Assembly (NCBI GenBank): GCA_020427985.1
Contig: JAGQNR010000001.1
Span: forward strand, 1 to 64,000
DNA length: 64,000 nt
Reading direction: 5' to 3'
Source of the DNA: Candidatus Saccharimonadota bacterium
Lineage (GTDB): Bacteria > Patescibacteriota > Saccharimonadia > Saccharimonadales > UBA4665
The position numbers and the translations under genes are program-made. The notes under the pieces are model-generated. The model had not been told where the DNA came from. It did no database searches and saw nothing but the letters and a program-made list of their open reading frames with translations. Position 1 is the stretch's first letter. The number at the start of each line of letters is the position of its first letter. This document shows positions 43,083 to 53,838 of this stretch, in pieces.

Positions 43083-43270
43083 TTGCATAGATAGCTAGAT
43101 TTGTTATAATAACGCGGTGGCTATGTCAAAATTCTCTTGTCATGGCCGAATCTTTTGTGCCACATACGAACGAAAAGTCAGCAGAGAATGCTCTGTTGCC
43201 AATACTAAGTAAGATGCACAAATAGGAACGCAAAAGATATGGCTTAGGCTGTAAGGACTGCGTAAGGAGA
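43083..43270 (+). promoter_or_regulatory. Promoter and ~155-nt leader of the LysM/CHAP gene
   Basis: TTGCAT (43083-43088), 16-nt spacer, TATAAT (43105-43110). Transcription from ~43117 gives a long leader ending in GTAAGGAGA before ATG 43271. This stands out among the many leaderless genes here and suggests RNA-level control. Partial pairing of GGCTATGTCA with TGTCATGGCC (about 43130-43155) is visible. No known riboswitch motif was confirmed. Confidence 0.55.
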
Positions 43271-44410
43271 ATGATTATTAGATCCACATCATCTGATTCG
43301 TTTGCGACTCACTTGAACCCTGTTAAGTATTTCTCGCGGAGCAACCGTCTACAAAAGACATTGCGGCGCAAGACTTTTCGACGTCGGGCTATACGCTATA
43401 GTCTGCTAGCTGGCAATTTTGCCGTATTGGCTGCCGTAATCGGCTTTGTTTGGCATAGTTCAAGCGCTACCCAGACAAATGATGTTATTGTTGCCCATGC
43501 TAGTGGTTCATCGGTACAGGCAACACCCGCTAATCCAGTCGATAGACTCACTGCATATGACGTTGCGGCTAACATTGCCCGTGCCACTAAGCTTTCAGAG
43601 GCGACTCCACTTACTAACCAGGCTCAGAGTGCCAAAGTAACCGTTGCCATGAGTACAAGCGACACGAGTATTGCAGCTAAGCCACAGGTGGTCACCACTG
43701 CCCTAAAGAGCTGGCGAGATATTAAAGAATATAAGGCCGTCGAAGGCGATACAGCCTCGTCAATCGCTCAGAAGTTTGGCATTACTTCTGACAGTGTACG
43801 GTGGTCAAATAATTTGCCGAGTGAAGCGGTAACGGTAGGATCAACACTCATTATTCCACCAATTAACGGTATTGCCGTAGTGGTAAAAGACGGTGACACC
43901 CCCCAGTCATTAGCGACCAAATACAATGCAAATGCCGACCAGGTCTCGCAGTATAATGATGCCGAACAAACCAGCCTAGTAGTGGGACGCCGAGCCTTGA
44001 TACCAGACGGCAAAATCATTGTTGCCGCACCAGCTGCTACCCGTCGCAACGCCACAGTTGCAGTTGTGCCTGGAAGTACAAGCTTTACGCCACGTTATGG
44101 CGTTAACGGTTATGATTTCGGCTGGTGTACCTACTATGCCGCTGCCAAAACTGGCGCTCCTGGCAATTGGGGCAACGCCAATACGTGGGCCTATTATGCA
44201 CGACTGAGTGGTTGGAACGTCAGTAGCAGTCCTAGTGCTGGCGCCATATTCCAAACTCCTGCAGGTTGGGCGGGGCATGTTGGCTATGTTGAGGAAGTCT
44301 ACAACAACGGTACCATGAAGGTGAGTGACATGAACGGTTTTGCCGGATTTGGTCGCGTGGGATATGCGGTTGTTTCGGTGAGTGCTTACCCCAACTATAT
44401 TACTCGCTAG
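43271..44410 (+). CDS. LysM-CHAP peptidoglycan hydrolase
   Basis: 379 residues. A membrane anchor (about 43-62) is followed by two LysM domains (about 154-198, YKAVEGDTASSIAQKFGI; and 203-246, VVKDGDTPQSLATKYNA) and a CHAP amidase/endopeptidase domain (about 275-379). The catalytic Cys is in FGWCTYYAAA and the His in GHVGYVEEV, with VSDMNG following. It would trim peptidoglycan outside the membrane. AAGGAG lies before the ATG; it is a separate unit after mltG. Confidence 0.92.
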   Translation: MIIRSTSSDSFATHLNPVKYFSRSNRLQKTLRRKTFRRRAIRYSLLAGNFAVLAAVIGFVWHSSSATQTNDVIVAHASGSSVQATPANPVDRLTAYDVAANIARATKLSEATPLTNQAQSAKVTVAMSTSDTSIAAKPQVVTTALKSWRDIKEYKAVEGDTASSIAQKFGITSDSVRWSNNLPSEAVTVGSTLIIPPINGIAVVVKDGDTPQSLATKYNANADQVSQYNDAEQTSLVVGRRALIPDGKIIVAAPAATRRNATVAVVPGSTSFTPRYGVNGYDFGWCTYYAAAKTGAPGNWGNANTWAYYARLSGWNVSSSPSAGAIFQTPAGWAGHVGYVEEVYNNGTMKVSDMNGFAGFGRVGYAVVSVSAYPNYITR

Positions 44411-44443
44411 AACATATTTTTAGGTATTTTGCTACATTTTTGC

Positions 44444-44449
44444 TATACT
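44444..44449 (+). promoter_or_regulatory. -10 of obgE, leaderless
   Basis: TATACT 8 nt before the ATG at 44458. Confidence 0.5.
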
Positions 44450-44454
44450 ACTAA

Positions 44455-45738
<1,284 letters not shown>

Positions 45739-45835
45739 TGTAACGGCTACAAAACGCTCATACTTGCATTGGCGTCAACTAGAGTATACAATCGCATAAC
45801 AGAAATTTAATAATAGTGCAGGTAGGGAGTGAAAC

Positions 45836-46234
45836 ATGTTTGAACGTGGCCGGAATAATGAAGCAGGAAGCGTTAGTGTAAAAAAAATTGGTGCGATGCT
45901 AGGCGCTCTGGCTTTTGCTGGACTCGGTTTTTTGGGGGGAAGACTCTGGGAGGAGAATAATTCAGATGAGCGCGTACGTGACGCCGAACACACTGTACAG
46001 ATTCTCAATCAGCAGGCAACCGACCTGATTCGGGGTCAAAAGGGGTTTGAAACTGCCACTGGTGTTTTGGTGACAACCGCAGACCGTTCGGTGAGTTTCG
46101 ATGTAGCTAAAAGCGAAACTAATCCGTTTGCAGACACATGTACTGTAGACTACACAGTTAATGGGGTTAATAACTTGGTTTTGTCGCTTGGCAAGCAGAT
46201 TACTTGCACCGAAACCATCCCAACCAAGAAGTAA
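45836..46234 (+). CDS. Hypothetical membrane-anchored protein, Cys-pair family 1
   Basis: 132 residues, not recognised. A membrane helix (about 18-38, GAMLGALAFAGLGFLGG) precedes an exported domain whose end has CTVDYTVNG...LGKQITCTE with two Cys about 20 residues apart. The next gene has the same plan with a related C-terminus. TAGGGAG stands 7 nt before the ATG at 45836. Confidence 0.6.
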   Translation: MFERGRNNEAGSVSVKKIGAMLGALAFAGLGFLGGRLWEENNSDERVRDAEHTVQILNQQATDLIRGQKGFETATGVLVTTADRSVSFDVAKSETNPFADTCTVDYTVNGVNNLVLSLGKQITCTETIPTKK

Positions 46235-46238
46235 CACC

Positions 46239-46664
46239 ATGGATATATACAAGAACGCCGAACTTATTCCAACGCCCTCACGTCTCAAGCGTGTCGGGAG
46301 GACGGTTGGCAAGGTTGCCACTGTTTCGGCTGCTGTGGCCGTACTCGTTGCCGGCTCAGCAGCAGCAAGAGAAATGAACCAAATCTATTCCTCCGAACAA
46401 GACGCCAAAGAAGCAGCTCGTGCTAAGACGCCGGCCATGCAGTATCTGCGGAGGTACGACCCTCGCCTAGGAACGGTACCCGAATCTAAACTTTTGCTCC
46501 ACATATATCCGCAGACAGACACCTTTAAACTCGATATTTTCAACCAAGACAACACGCAAATCGAAAGAACCTGTAACGGCAAGTATGACACGGGATTTCT
46601 GCATGTTAAACCAGTAGGCAATATTGTTTGTAGCACGACCGTCCAGGTAGTGCCAACGAAGTAA
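46239..46664 (+). CDS. Hypothetical membrane-anchored protein, Cys-pair family 2
   Basis: 141 residues from ATG 46239, 5 nt after the previous stop (the longer frame to 46161 would overlap it). Membrane helix at about 25-45. The C-terminal part reads FNQDNTQIERTCNGKY...GNIVCSTTVQV, again two Cys with similar spacing, and both proteins end in PTK(K). Together they look like an old tandem duplication and an operon pair. Confidence 0.6.
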   Translation: MDIYKNAELIPTPSRLKRVGRTVGKVATVSAAVAVLVAGSAAAREMNQIYSSEQDAKEAARAKTPAMQYLRRYDPRLGTVPESKLLLHIYPQTDTFKLDIFNQDNTQIERTCNGKYDTGFLHVKPVGNIVCSTTVQVVPTK

Positions 46665-46670
46665 ACCTGT

Positions 46671-46676
46671 TAGACT
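46671..46676 (+). promoter_or_regulatory. Possible -10 of sbcB
   Basis: TAGACT 8 nt before the ATG at 46685; the match is weaker than for the other genes. Confidence 0.35.
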
Positions 46677-46684
46677 ACCAATGT

Positions 46685-48124
46685 ATGAGCCAACCAACTT
46701 TTTTTTGGTACGATCTTGAAACGTCTGGAATCAATCCGCGTGATGACCGTATTATGCAGTTTGCAGGCCAGCGAACCTCGCTTGAGCTTGAGCCCATTGG
46801 CGAACCGGTCAACATACTTATTCGGCTAACCGACGATGTATTGCCGTCGCCCGATGCCGTACTAGTAACGGGCATTACGCCACAAATGACTCTGTCCGAG
46901 GGAGTCACCGAAGCGGCGTTTCTGAAGACCTTTCATGAAGCTGTGGCCATCCCTGGTACAACATTTGTAGGCTACAATAGTGTGCGATTTGATGATGAGT
47001 TCATGCGGCATCTGCTGTTTCGTAACTTCTATGATGCCTATGCATGGCAGTGGCAGGATGACCGTAGTCGCTGGGACTTGCTAGACGCAGTTCGTATGAC
47101 CCGAGCACTTCGACCCAACGGAATACAATGGCCAGTTGTCGACGGCAAACCAACCAACAGCCTCGAGCAACTCACCCAGGCCAACGGCATAGAACATGCC
47201 AACGCCCACGACGCGCTCGCAGATGTGGAGGCGTGCATTGCAGTCGCTCGACTAATTCGTACTAATCATCCAAAGTTATTTGATTGGCTGGTTTCAACTC
47301 GACACAAGAATGCCGTGAAGACCTTGGTCGAAAAGAACGATCCGTTTGTTTATGCGAGCGGTAAATACGACAGTAATTACGAAAAAACAACTGTGGCGGT
47401 ACGGCTAGCGTCACACCCGAAGGGACAGGGGTCGCTTGTGTATGACTTACGGCACGACCCAAGTGAATATATTGATTTAAGCCCCTCTGATTTGGTTGAA
47501 CGCTGGCGCTGGACGCGTGACTCAAGTGCTCCAACGCGGTTGCCTGTCAAAACGCTCCAATACAATCGCTGTCCAGCCGTAGCGCCGCTTGGAGTGCTCG
47601 ACGCGCTGTCGCAGCAACGCTTGCAGCTCTCACTCGTAACCATTCAAACAAATCTAAAAAAGCTTCGAGCCGCTAAGCATTTTGTCAAGAACGTAGAACA
47701 TGCCCTTGCAGTACTTGATCAGCAGCAACAGCAGCGAATAGAGACTCTTACCCTTGAGCCCGAGGCTCAGTTGTATGATAGCTTTGTCGATAAAGCAGAT
47801 ACACAGCTACTAGGAGTATTGAGAGCTGCTGACCCCGCCGAAATTGCTAGTGTTGCTGAAGGACTTGTCGATAAACGACTTCGAGCAATTGCCCCTCATT
47901 ACAAAGCACGCAATTTTGCTACCACATTGACCGATGACGAACGTTCGGCTTGGGAGGCGTATCGGTATGGACGCCTAATGGAGGGCGGGACAAAAAGCCA
48001 AGTTGCAAAGTTTATGCATCGGCTTAGTGAGATAGCCAAAACGACTACCAATCCCGACAAATTGTTTTTGCTTGAGGAACTACAGCTCTATGCCGAAAGT
48101 ATCATGCCAATACAAGACGCTTAG
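46685..48124 (+). CDS. sbcB: Exodeoxyribonuclease I (ExoI)
   Basis: 479 residues, close to the 475 of the enterobacterial enzyme. DEDDh exonuclease motifs: FFWYDLETSG (residues 6-15), GYNSVRFDDEFMR near 98, and NAHDALADVEA near 178 with the catalytic His and Asp. The segments AVLVTGITPQ, YAWQWQDDRSRWDLLD and ANGIEHANAHDA closely follow the classic ExoI pattern. It degrades ssDNA 3' to 5' in recombination and mismatch repair. The similarity to the proteobacterial form is notable for this genome type. Confidence 0.93.
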   Translation: MSQPTFFWYDLETSGINPRDDRIMQFAGQRTSLELEPIGEPVNILIRLTDDVLPSPDAVLVTGITPQMTLSEGVTEAAFLKTFHEAVAIPGTTFVGYNSVRFDDEFMRHLLFRNFYDAYAWQWQDDRSRWDLLDAVRMTRALRPNGIQWPVVDGKPTNSLEQLTQANGIEHANAHDALADVEACIAVARLIRTNHPKLFDWLVSTRHKNAVKTLVEKNDPFVYASGKYDSNYEKTTVAVRLASHPKGQGSLVYDLRHDPSEYIDLSPSDLVERWRWTRDSSAPTRLPVKTLQYNRCPAVAPLGVLDALSQQRLQLSLVTIQTNLKKLRAAKHFVKNVEHALAVLDQQQQQRIETLTLEPEAQLYDSFVDKADTQLLGVLRAADPAEIASVAEGLVDKRLRAIAPHYKARNFATTLTDDERSAWEAYRYGRLMEGGTKSQVAKFMHRLSEIAKTTTNPDKLFLLEELQLYAESIMPIQDA

Positions 48125-48318
48125 TTTACGGTTTGTTTTTTCAAGAAACTATCAATCAGGGTTTTTCGACGATACGCCACAAACGTATAAATAATTTTTT
48201 TTAGCCGTTTACCCCAAAACAGCTGTACCAAAATAAGCGTCGCAAGCAACAACCAAAAACTAAACGGAATATAAATGTTTGTACCTGGAATCAATCCCAA
48301 AACCACGAGTTCTTGCAT
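48121..48318 (-). CDS. Hypothetical small membrane protein
   Basis: 65 residues. One strong membrane helix (about 19-36, FSFWLLLATLILVQLFWG), then a basic cytoplasmic-type end (KRLKKIIYTFVAYRRKTL). GAGGTG (complement near 48322-48327) lies at a good distance before the ATG. The stop overlaps the end of sbcB by 4 nt on the opposite strand. Confidence 0.55.
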   Translation of the reverse strand: MQELVVLGLIPGTNIYIPFSFWLLLATLILVQLFWGKRLKKIIYTFVAYRRKTLIDSFLKKQTVN

Positions 48319-48398
48319 GCCGCACCTCTATGAATAATGCTATTAATGCGCATTATAGCACAGATTATATAAAAATACAATAATATTTTATAAAATGC

Positions 48399-48836
48399 TT
48401 ATGGTTTTACAGTTTTGTTAGGCTTGCTGGGTTGATTTCGTCGGTTTCTAAAACGTTCCAGTCGGTCGCGGTTGAGAAGCGAAATAAAAGTTGCTGCAAA
48501 AAATGCAGAGCTAGCCACAGCAACTTGCCATGCGGCGGCATGACGGATTGCCAGCCACGCAGACACACAAAACAGTCCGAGTGCAACTAGGTCATATGCC
48601 CATTGCGCAACAGGATGCTTAGGAAAGAGTATTTGGGTGACCTTCCCGCCATGTTTCAAGACATATTCGCGCAGGTCCTGGGCCCATTTGTTGTGAATGC
48701 TGAGCAGGCTTAGACCAAGCAGCGCAAGTGGTATACCACCCGGGCCCGGCAGCCAACCTGTGAGCACCGCTGCAATCAACAGGCCATAGCCCGCGATGTC
48801 AGTGAGGACTCGTTTTGTTTGTTCTCGGAGCTTCAT
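48399..48836 (-). CDS. PGPGW-type transmembrane protein
   Basis: 145 residues from ATG 48836; the longer frame to 49211 lacks conserved features and crosses the divergent gene. Helices at about 12-30 with WLPGPGGIPLALLGLSLLS (the PGPG motif), then a basic loop and two helices (about 82-120), and an Arg/Asn-rich tail. Family function is unknown. The promoter is leaderless. Confidence 0.7.
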   Translation of the reverse strand: MKLREQTKRVLTDIAGYGLLIAAVLTGWLPGPGGIPLALLGLSLLSIHNKWAQDLREYVLKHGGKVTQILFPKHPVAQWAYDLVALGLFCVSAWLAIRHAAAWQVAVASSAFFAATFISLLNRDRLERFRNRRNQPSKPNKTVKP

Positions 48837-48843
48837 ATGAGCT

Positions 48844-48849
48844 ATTGTA
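48844..48849 (-). promoter_or_regulatory. -10 of PGPGW gene, leaderless
   Basis: Minus-strand TACAAT 7 nt before the ATG at 48836. Confidence 0.55.
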
Positions 48850-48891
48850 CCAGAGTTGGACAATCGCAACACGCTTGTGTTATGAAGGTAT

Positions 48892-49217
48892 GTGTCGCAC
48901 AATGAGCAACAGATTGAATATCGAAAATCAATACATATCACGAAAAAGAAGACATCTTTTATTACTTCGGGTAAGGCCCTTGTGTTTGGAATAGCCTTGG
49001 TTGTGGGGATGGGTTTTGCTGGGCAGGTGTCTCCGGCATCTGCGGCCATTACAAAAATTTTGTTTATAGTGCAGTTACCACTGGTAACAGTACAGCGCAG
49101 GGTGGCGGTAAGCTCGTAGAGACTGGCGCAAAAATCATGGCTACTTGTCTCGTTGCAGGTATGTTGAATGGTATGAGTACGCTGCTCTTTCGCTCCAAAA
49201 AGTCCTACCATATCTAA
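48892..49217 (+). pseudogene. Small secreted protein broken by a frameshift
   Basis: From GTG 48892 (AAGG upstream) a basic start (KSIHITKKKTSF) and a signal peptide (ALVFGIALVVGMGFAGQVSPASA) are read. Near 49045 the sensible frame moves by -1: FVYSAVTTGNSTAQGGGKLV, then a hydrophobic IMATCLVAGMLNGM and SKKSYHI, ending at TAA 49215-49217. In frame 0 the product stops at 49119 in unlike sequence. The frame change lies near CAAAAATTTTG, so slippage or a sequencing error are both possible. Confidence 0.5.
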
Positions 49218-49359
49218 AAACGAGCGTTTGTTTTACATCTTTACATCTTTAACTAACTATAGACAGGGTGATTCAGGTTGAAACGAACTCTTAGTTAGGG
49301 CATCGTTGTTAGTATATGTATAGCAAAAAACAGTCAAAAAGCGTATACTATACCGGCTT

Positions 49360-52173
49360 ATGCATGATGAAATTGTGGTCAAAGGTGCTCGGGAGCACAA
49401 CTTAAAGAATATCGATGTTTCTATTCCGCGTGAGAAGCTCGTGGTTATTACTGGCCTGAGTGGTTCTGGTAAATCAAGCTTGGCATTTGATACTATTTAT
49501 GCCGAGGGACAGCGACGGTATGTCGAGTCGCTCAGTGCCTATGCCCGGCAGTTTTTGGGCCTGATGGAAAAGCCCGATGTTGACCAAATCGATGGACTCA
49601 GCCCGGCGATATCAATTGACCAAAAGTCTACTAGCCGTAATCCACGCAGTACAGTCGCAACAGTTACCGAAATCTATGATTATCTACGTCTTTTATTCGC
49701 CAGAATTGGGGTACCGCACTGTCCGATTTGCCACAAACCCGTGGTGCGCCAAACGGCCGCCAATATTATTGATCAAATCGAGACGCTTTACCAGGACAAA
49801 CGCATCTTGGTGCTTGCTCCTGTGGTTGTAGACAAAAAGGGCGCATTTGAGCATATTCCCGAGCAATACATGCGGGGGGGATTTGTGCGTGCGCGTATTG
49901 ACGGCGTCGTGTATGCACTGGATGAGTTTCCCGAACTCGACAAAAACCTTCGCCACACCATAGAAATAGTTGTCGACCGCCTGGTGGCGAACGAAGCGTC
50001 ACACACTCGCCTGGCACAGAGTGTCGAGCAATCACTTGAAATTGCCGAGGGCAAGGCTATAGTGCTTGATGCCGACACGAGTGAGCTAACATGGTTTACG
50101 CTGATGTATGCCTGTGAACAGCACCCCGAAGTCAAGATTCCCGAACTCGAGCCGCGCACTTTTAGCTTTAACAGCCCTCATGGCGCCTGTCCAGTCTGTA
50201 CGGGGCTCGGTAATAAGCTAGTGGTTGACCCAGAGCTTGTAATCCCCAACGGCCGACTTACCATTGCCGAGGGTGCTATTCGGCCATTTAACCGCATTAA
50301 TATGGATAATTGGTATATCAAAAAACTTCAGGCTGTCGCTGACCGTTTTGGATTTGACCTGCATCGCCCCACCGGAGACATCAGTGCCGAAAACATGCAG
50401 CGTATTTTGTACGGCACAGGCACCGAGAGTTACCGCGTTACCCTGGGAGGCGGCCGCTCGTTTAACACTACCTACGAGGGGGTAATACCTAACCTCGAAC
50501 GTCGTCACAAAGAGACCGATAGTGAGTTTATGCGCCGTGATATTGAACGGTTTATGCAGGAACGCCCCTGTACCGCTTGCGAGGGGCGTCGTCTTAAGCC
50601 CGAAGTCTTGGCGGTGACTATTCACGGCAAGTCAATTATGGATATCTGTGAAATGTCGATAGATGACGCAGTGGCTTATACTGTGTCGCTAAAACTCACT
50701 ACCCAAGAGCAGCAGATTGCTCACATGGTGCTTAAAGAAATTTCGTCTCGACTCACTTTTCTGCAAGATGTTGGGCTCAATTACTTAACCCTCCTGCGCA
50801 GCGCCACAACACTATCGGGTGGCGAGGCCCAGCGTATTCGTCTTGCTACTCAAATTGGTTCAGGCCTCATGGGCGTGCTCTATGTACTAGACGAGCCCAG
50901 TATCGGTTTGCATCAACGAGATAATGAACGGCTGATTGCCACACTTAAACACCTTAAAGACCTAGGAAATACCGTCCTAGTGGTTGAGCACGACGAAGAT
51001 ACAATTCGCACGGCCGACTATTTACTTGATATTGGGCCGGGTGCAGGTGTGCACGGCGGCCATGTAGTTGCCAGCGGCACGCCTACCGAGGTCGAAAAAA
51101 ACCCCGCCAGTATCACAGGTCAATATCTTAGCGGCAAACGAGCAATTGCCGTGCCCAAAAAACGTCGAACAGGCAATGGCAAACAGCTAAGGATTGTGGG
51201 CGCGCGCGAGCACAACCTGCAGAACGTAACAGTATCAATACCGCTAGGTGAGCTAGTAGTAGTAAGCGGTGTGAGCGGTTCAGGCAAATCGACACTTATA
51301 AACGACATTTTGGCACGAGAACTTCAAGCTCGTTTGCATCATGCCTCAACAGTGCCAGGTCGACACGACGATATCGAAGGAATCAAAGAACTCGACAAAG
51401 CTATCATTATCGACCAGTCACCCATTGGCCGAACGCCGCGTAGTAATCCTGCAACCTACACTGGTCTATTTACTCCAATTCGCGAATTGTTTGCCAGCGT
51501 GCCCGAGGCCAAGCTTCGTGGGTATTCCGCCGGACGATTTAGCTTTAATGTGCGTGGTGGTCGCTGCGAAAACTGCAGTGGTGATGGCATTATCAAAATA
51601 GAAATGCACTTCTTGCCCGATGTGTATGTACCGTGTGAAATGTGTCATGGTAAGCGCTATAATCGCGAAGCGCTTGACATCCACTACAAAGGCAAGGACA
51701 TTAGTGACGTGTTGGCGATGACTTGCGATCAAGCGCTTGAATTTTTTGCCAACCAACCCGCAATTGCTCGCAAGTTGCAAACGATGGTAGATGTTGGCCT
51801 GGGCTACATTAGCCTTGGCCAGCCGGCCACACAGCTGAGCGGTGGCGAAGCGCAACGTGTTAAGCTGGCTACCGAGCTCAGTCGTCGCCCCACCGGACGC
51901 ACGCTCTATATTTTGGACGAACCAACCACGGGCCTCCATATGGCGGATGTCGACAAATTGCTGGGTGTTTTGCATGCCTTAGTAGACACCGGCAACAGTA
52001 TGGTAGTCATCGAGCATAACCTAGACGTTATAAAAAATGCCGACTGGGTAATAGACATGGGCCCAGAGGGCGGAAATAACGGCGGCCAAGTTGTGGCCGA
52101 GGGCGTCCCAGAACACATCGTTAAGAGCCCAAGCTCCTACACAGGCAAATTCTTAAAACACATGCTTATCTAG
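49360..52173 (+). CDS. uvrA: Excinuclease ABC subunit A
   Basis: 937 residues. First ATPase: Walker [10 protein letters not shown] at residues 32-40, and signature [18 protein letters not shown] near 485. Second ATPase: GVSGSGKST near 637 and [18 protein letters not shown] near 826 with LDEPTTGLH. The C-terminal zinc finger reads CENCSGDG ... CEMCHG. It finds bulky DNA lesions and loads UvrB. A TATACT lies 10 nt before the ATG; uvrB and uvrC are not nearby. Confidence 0.97.
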   Translation: MHDEIVVKGAREHNLKNIDVSIPREKLVVITGLSGSGKSSLAFDTIYAEGQRRYVESLSAYARQFLGLMEKPDVDQIDGLSPAISIDQKSTSRNPRSTVATVTEIYDYLRLLFARIGVPHCPICHKPVVRQTAANIIDQIETLYQDKRILVLAPVVVDKKGAFEHIPEQYMRGGFVRARIDGVVYALDEFPELDKNLRHTIEIVVDRLVANEASHTRLAQSVEQSLEIAEGKAIVLDADTSELTWFTLMYACEQHPEVKIPELEPRTFSFNSPHGACPVCTGLGNKLVVDPELVIPNGRLTIAEGAIRPFNRINMDNWYIKKLQAVADRFGFDLHRPTGDISAENMQRILYGTGTESYRVTLGGGRSFNTTYEGVIPNLERRHKETDSEFMRRDIERFMQERPCTACEGRRLKPEVLAVTIHGKSIMDICEMSIDDAVAYTVSLKLTTQEQQIAHMVLKEISSRLTFLQDVGLNYLTLLRSATTLSGGEAQRIRLATQIGSGLMGVLYVLDEPSIGLHQRDNERLIATLKHLKDLGNTVLVVEHDEDTIRTADYLLDIGPGAGVHGGHVVASGTPTEVEKNPASITGQYLSGKRAIAVPKKRRTGNGKQLRIVGAREHNLQNVTVSIPLGELVVVSGVSGSGKSTLINDILARELQARLHHASTVPGRHDDIEGIKELDKAIIIDQSPIGRTPRSNPATYTGLFTPIRELFASVPEAKLRGYSAGRFSFNVRGGRCENCSGDGIIKIEMHFLPDVYVPCEMCHGKRYNREALDIHYKGKDISDVLAMTCDQALEFFANQPAIARKLQTMVDVGLGYISLGQPATQLSGGEAQRVKLATELSRRPTGRTLYILDEPTTGLHMADVDKLLGVLHALVDTGNSMVVIEHNLDVIKNADWVIDMGPEGGNNGGQVVAEGVPEHIVKSPSSYTGKFLKHMLI

Positions 52174-52250
52174 AACTAGATAGTTGTACCTGACACTCCT
52201 GCCTCGTACAATAACAGTGGCATACAGTTTACAAGTTTTACCCGGGGTAC

Positions 52251-52904
52251 TTATTCTTTATCTGCTGATTTCACCCGGGATTGATAAGAAGGTAGTTTGC
52301 GACGAAGCAATTTGGCGCGGATCTTAGGGTCTTTAAAGGCGTGGTAAAGGGTAGGAATAAGCGTGATGGCGACAATACCGAGCAGGACTGGTTCAATCAT
52401 TTTCTCGACACCAGGAATGCGTGAGCCAAGAAAAAAGCCAAGCAGTGTAATGCTCGCTGCCCAGGCTATATCACCAATCGCATCGTAGACAACAAATTGC
52501 TTGTAATTCATTTTGCCTGCACCAGCGGTAACTGGGGCAAAGCTTCGTACTACTGGTACAAAATGCGCAATTAACATCGTTTTGCTGCCGTGTTTTTCAT
52601 AAAATTGTTCGGTCTTGGTAATAAGGTCCTTGCGAAATATGAGGCCATCTTCTTTCTTAAACAGACGCGGGCCAAGGTGTTTTCCAATATGGTAGCCGGT
52701 GTTGTCGCCGATAATGGCCGCGAGCGCAATAACAACCACGGTCCAAATGATGGGCAGATGTCCAGCTGCCGCCAATATGCCGGCGCTAAAGAGTAGCGTA
52801 TCACCCGGAAAAAAGAAGCCTACCATCATGCCCGATTCGGCAAATATAATGAGTGCGAGCATAAGTAATCCACCAGTTTGAACAAGTTGAGTAAAATCAG
52901 GCAT
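52251..52904 (-). CDS. DedA family membrane protein
   Basis: 217 residues from ATG 52904 (7 nt after a TACAAT). Features: FAESGMMVGFFFPGDTLLFSAG with the conserved Glu and PGD, GDNTGYHIGKHLG, and FVPVVRSFAPVTAGAGKMNYKQF with the conserved Arg. About five membrane helices. DedA proteins act as lipid (undecaprenyl-phosphate or phosphatidylethanolamine) flippases in the membrane. Confidence 0.9.
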   Translation of the reverse strand: MPDFTQLVQTGGLLMLALIIFAESGMMVGFFFPGDTLLFSAGILAAAGHLPIIWTVVVIALAAIIGDNTGYHIGKHLGPRLFKKEDGLIFRKDLITKTEQFYEKHGSKTMLIAHFVPVVRSFAPVTAGAGKMNYKQFVVYDAIGDIAWAASITLLGFFLGSRIPGVEKMIEPVLLGIVAITLIPTLYHAFKDPKIRAKLLRRKLPSYQSRVKSADKE

Positions 52905-52911
52905 CGGTAAT

Positions 52912-52917
52912 ATTGTA
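52912..52917 (-). promoter_or_regulatory. -10 of dedA-like gene, leaderless
   Basis: Minus-strand TACAAT 7 nt before the ATG at 52904. Confidence 0.55.
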
Positions 52918-52977
52918 GTCGATTTTGGACACAAAACCTAAAAATCTACCTCGTCACTTCGTGCTCGCACATAAATA

Positions 52978-52986
52978 TGCTATAAT
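52978..52986 (+). promoter_or_regulatory. Extended -10 promoter of the bL25 gene
   Basis: TGC-TATAAT. Unlike many neighbours it is followed by a ~33-nt leader with an AAGGAG site. Confidence 0.6.
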
Positions 52987-53025
52987 GTACCCCTGAATAA
53001 GACGGAATTGAAGGAGAAACAACAC

Positions 53026-53700
53026 ATGTCTGACTCGATAACGCTCACTGTAGAGCCACGCGAAACACTCGGTAAAAAGGTAAAAACCATCCGACAACAA
53101 GGTTTAGTACCTGCGGTAGTGTATAACTTTGGCAAAGATTCTAGTCATGTGCAGGTTGACTATCAAACACTCACCAGTGTTATCAAAGCGGCTGGGCGCC
53201 ATCATCCAGTGGAACTAACACTGAGCGGCAAAAAATCTATTGTTATGATTCGCAAAATCGACCGTAATCCACGCACGGCGCTCATCACTCATGTGGTACT
53301 CGAATCAGTCAAGGCCAACGAAATGGTAGAAACAGCCGTGCCCGTGCGTGCTGTTTACGATGGTGACAACGAACAGAGCCCAGCCGAGCGCGCTGGTTTG
53401 ATTGTTTTGGCTCAGGCAGACGAAATTATCGTCAAGGCCTTCCCCCGCAATTTGCCAGACGAAGTTACCTATAACGGTGAAAAACTTGTCGCTATTGGCG
53501 ACCAACTCACTGCCGCCGATGTAACACTACCTAAAGACGTTGAGCTAGTGACAGATCCAGAGCATGTTATTGCAACCGTGTTTGAACCAAACGCCCTGGC
53601 TGCCGCCAACGACGAAGCCGGTGGTACTGCTGAAGAGGCTACCCCAGCCGACGAGGAGACAACAGATGAATCCCAGACGGAACCAACAGAGGAAAAATAG
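53026..53700 (+). CDS. rplY: Ribosomal protein bL25 (Ctc/TL5 form)
   Basis: 224 residues from ATG 53026 after AAGGAG. The N-terminal bL25 domain (about 1-95) binds 5S rRNA (LTVEPRETLGKKVKTIRQQGLVPAVVYN). The C-terminal TL5 beta-domain follows (about 96-185, VPVRAVYDGDNEQSPAERAGL). The acidic Glu/Thr/Pro tail of ~35 residues is longer than in most. The Ctc form is often linked to stress. Confidence 0.92.
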   Translation: MSDSITLTVEPRETLGKKVKTIRQQGLVPAVVYNFGKDSSHVQVDYQTLTSVIKAAGRHHPVELTLSGKKSIVMIRKIDRNPRTALITHVVLESVKANEMVETAVPVRAVYDGDNEQSPAERAGLIVLAQADEIIVKAFPRNLPDEVTYNGEKLVAIGDQLTAADVTLPKDVELVTDPEHVIATVFEPNALAAANDEAGGTAEEATPADEETTDESQTEPTEEK

Positions 53701-53721
53701 GCATCCCAAGTAAAGGACACT

Positions 53722-53750
53722 AAAACCCCGTTGTAAAAACGGGGTTTTTC
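53722..53750 (+). terminator. Terminator after bL25
   Basis: AAAACCCCGTT / AACGGGGTTTTT with a short loop and T-run. Confidence 0.85.
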
Positions 53751-53838
53751 TTGTGCTTAGTCTGGCCCGAGCGTATAGTCAGAGTTGTAAGGAATCGTAC
53801 AGCTGTTGTGAGGGCAGCCATACACAAAAAGTCACGAT

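Noticed and set aside
43111-43270. Firm call of a ydaO (c-di-AMP) riboswitch
   Set aside because: The gene type fits, but I could not find the conserved core of that motif by eye.
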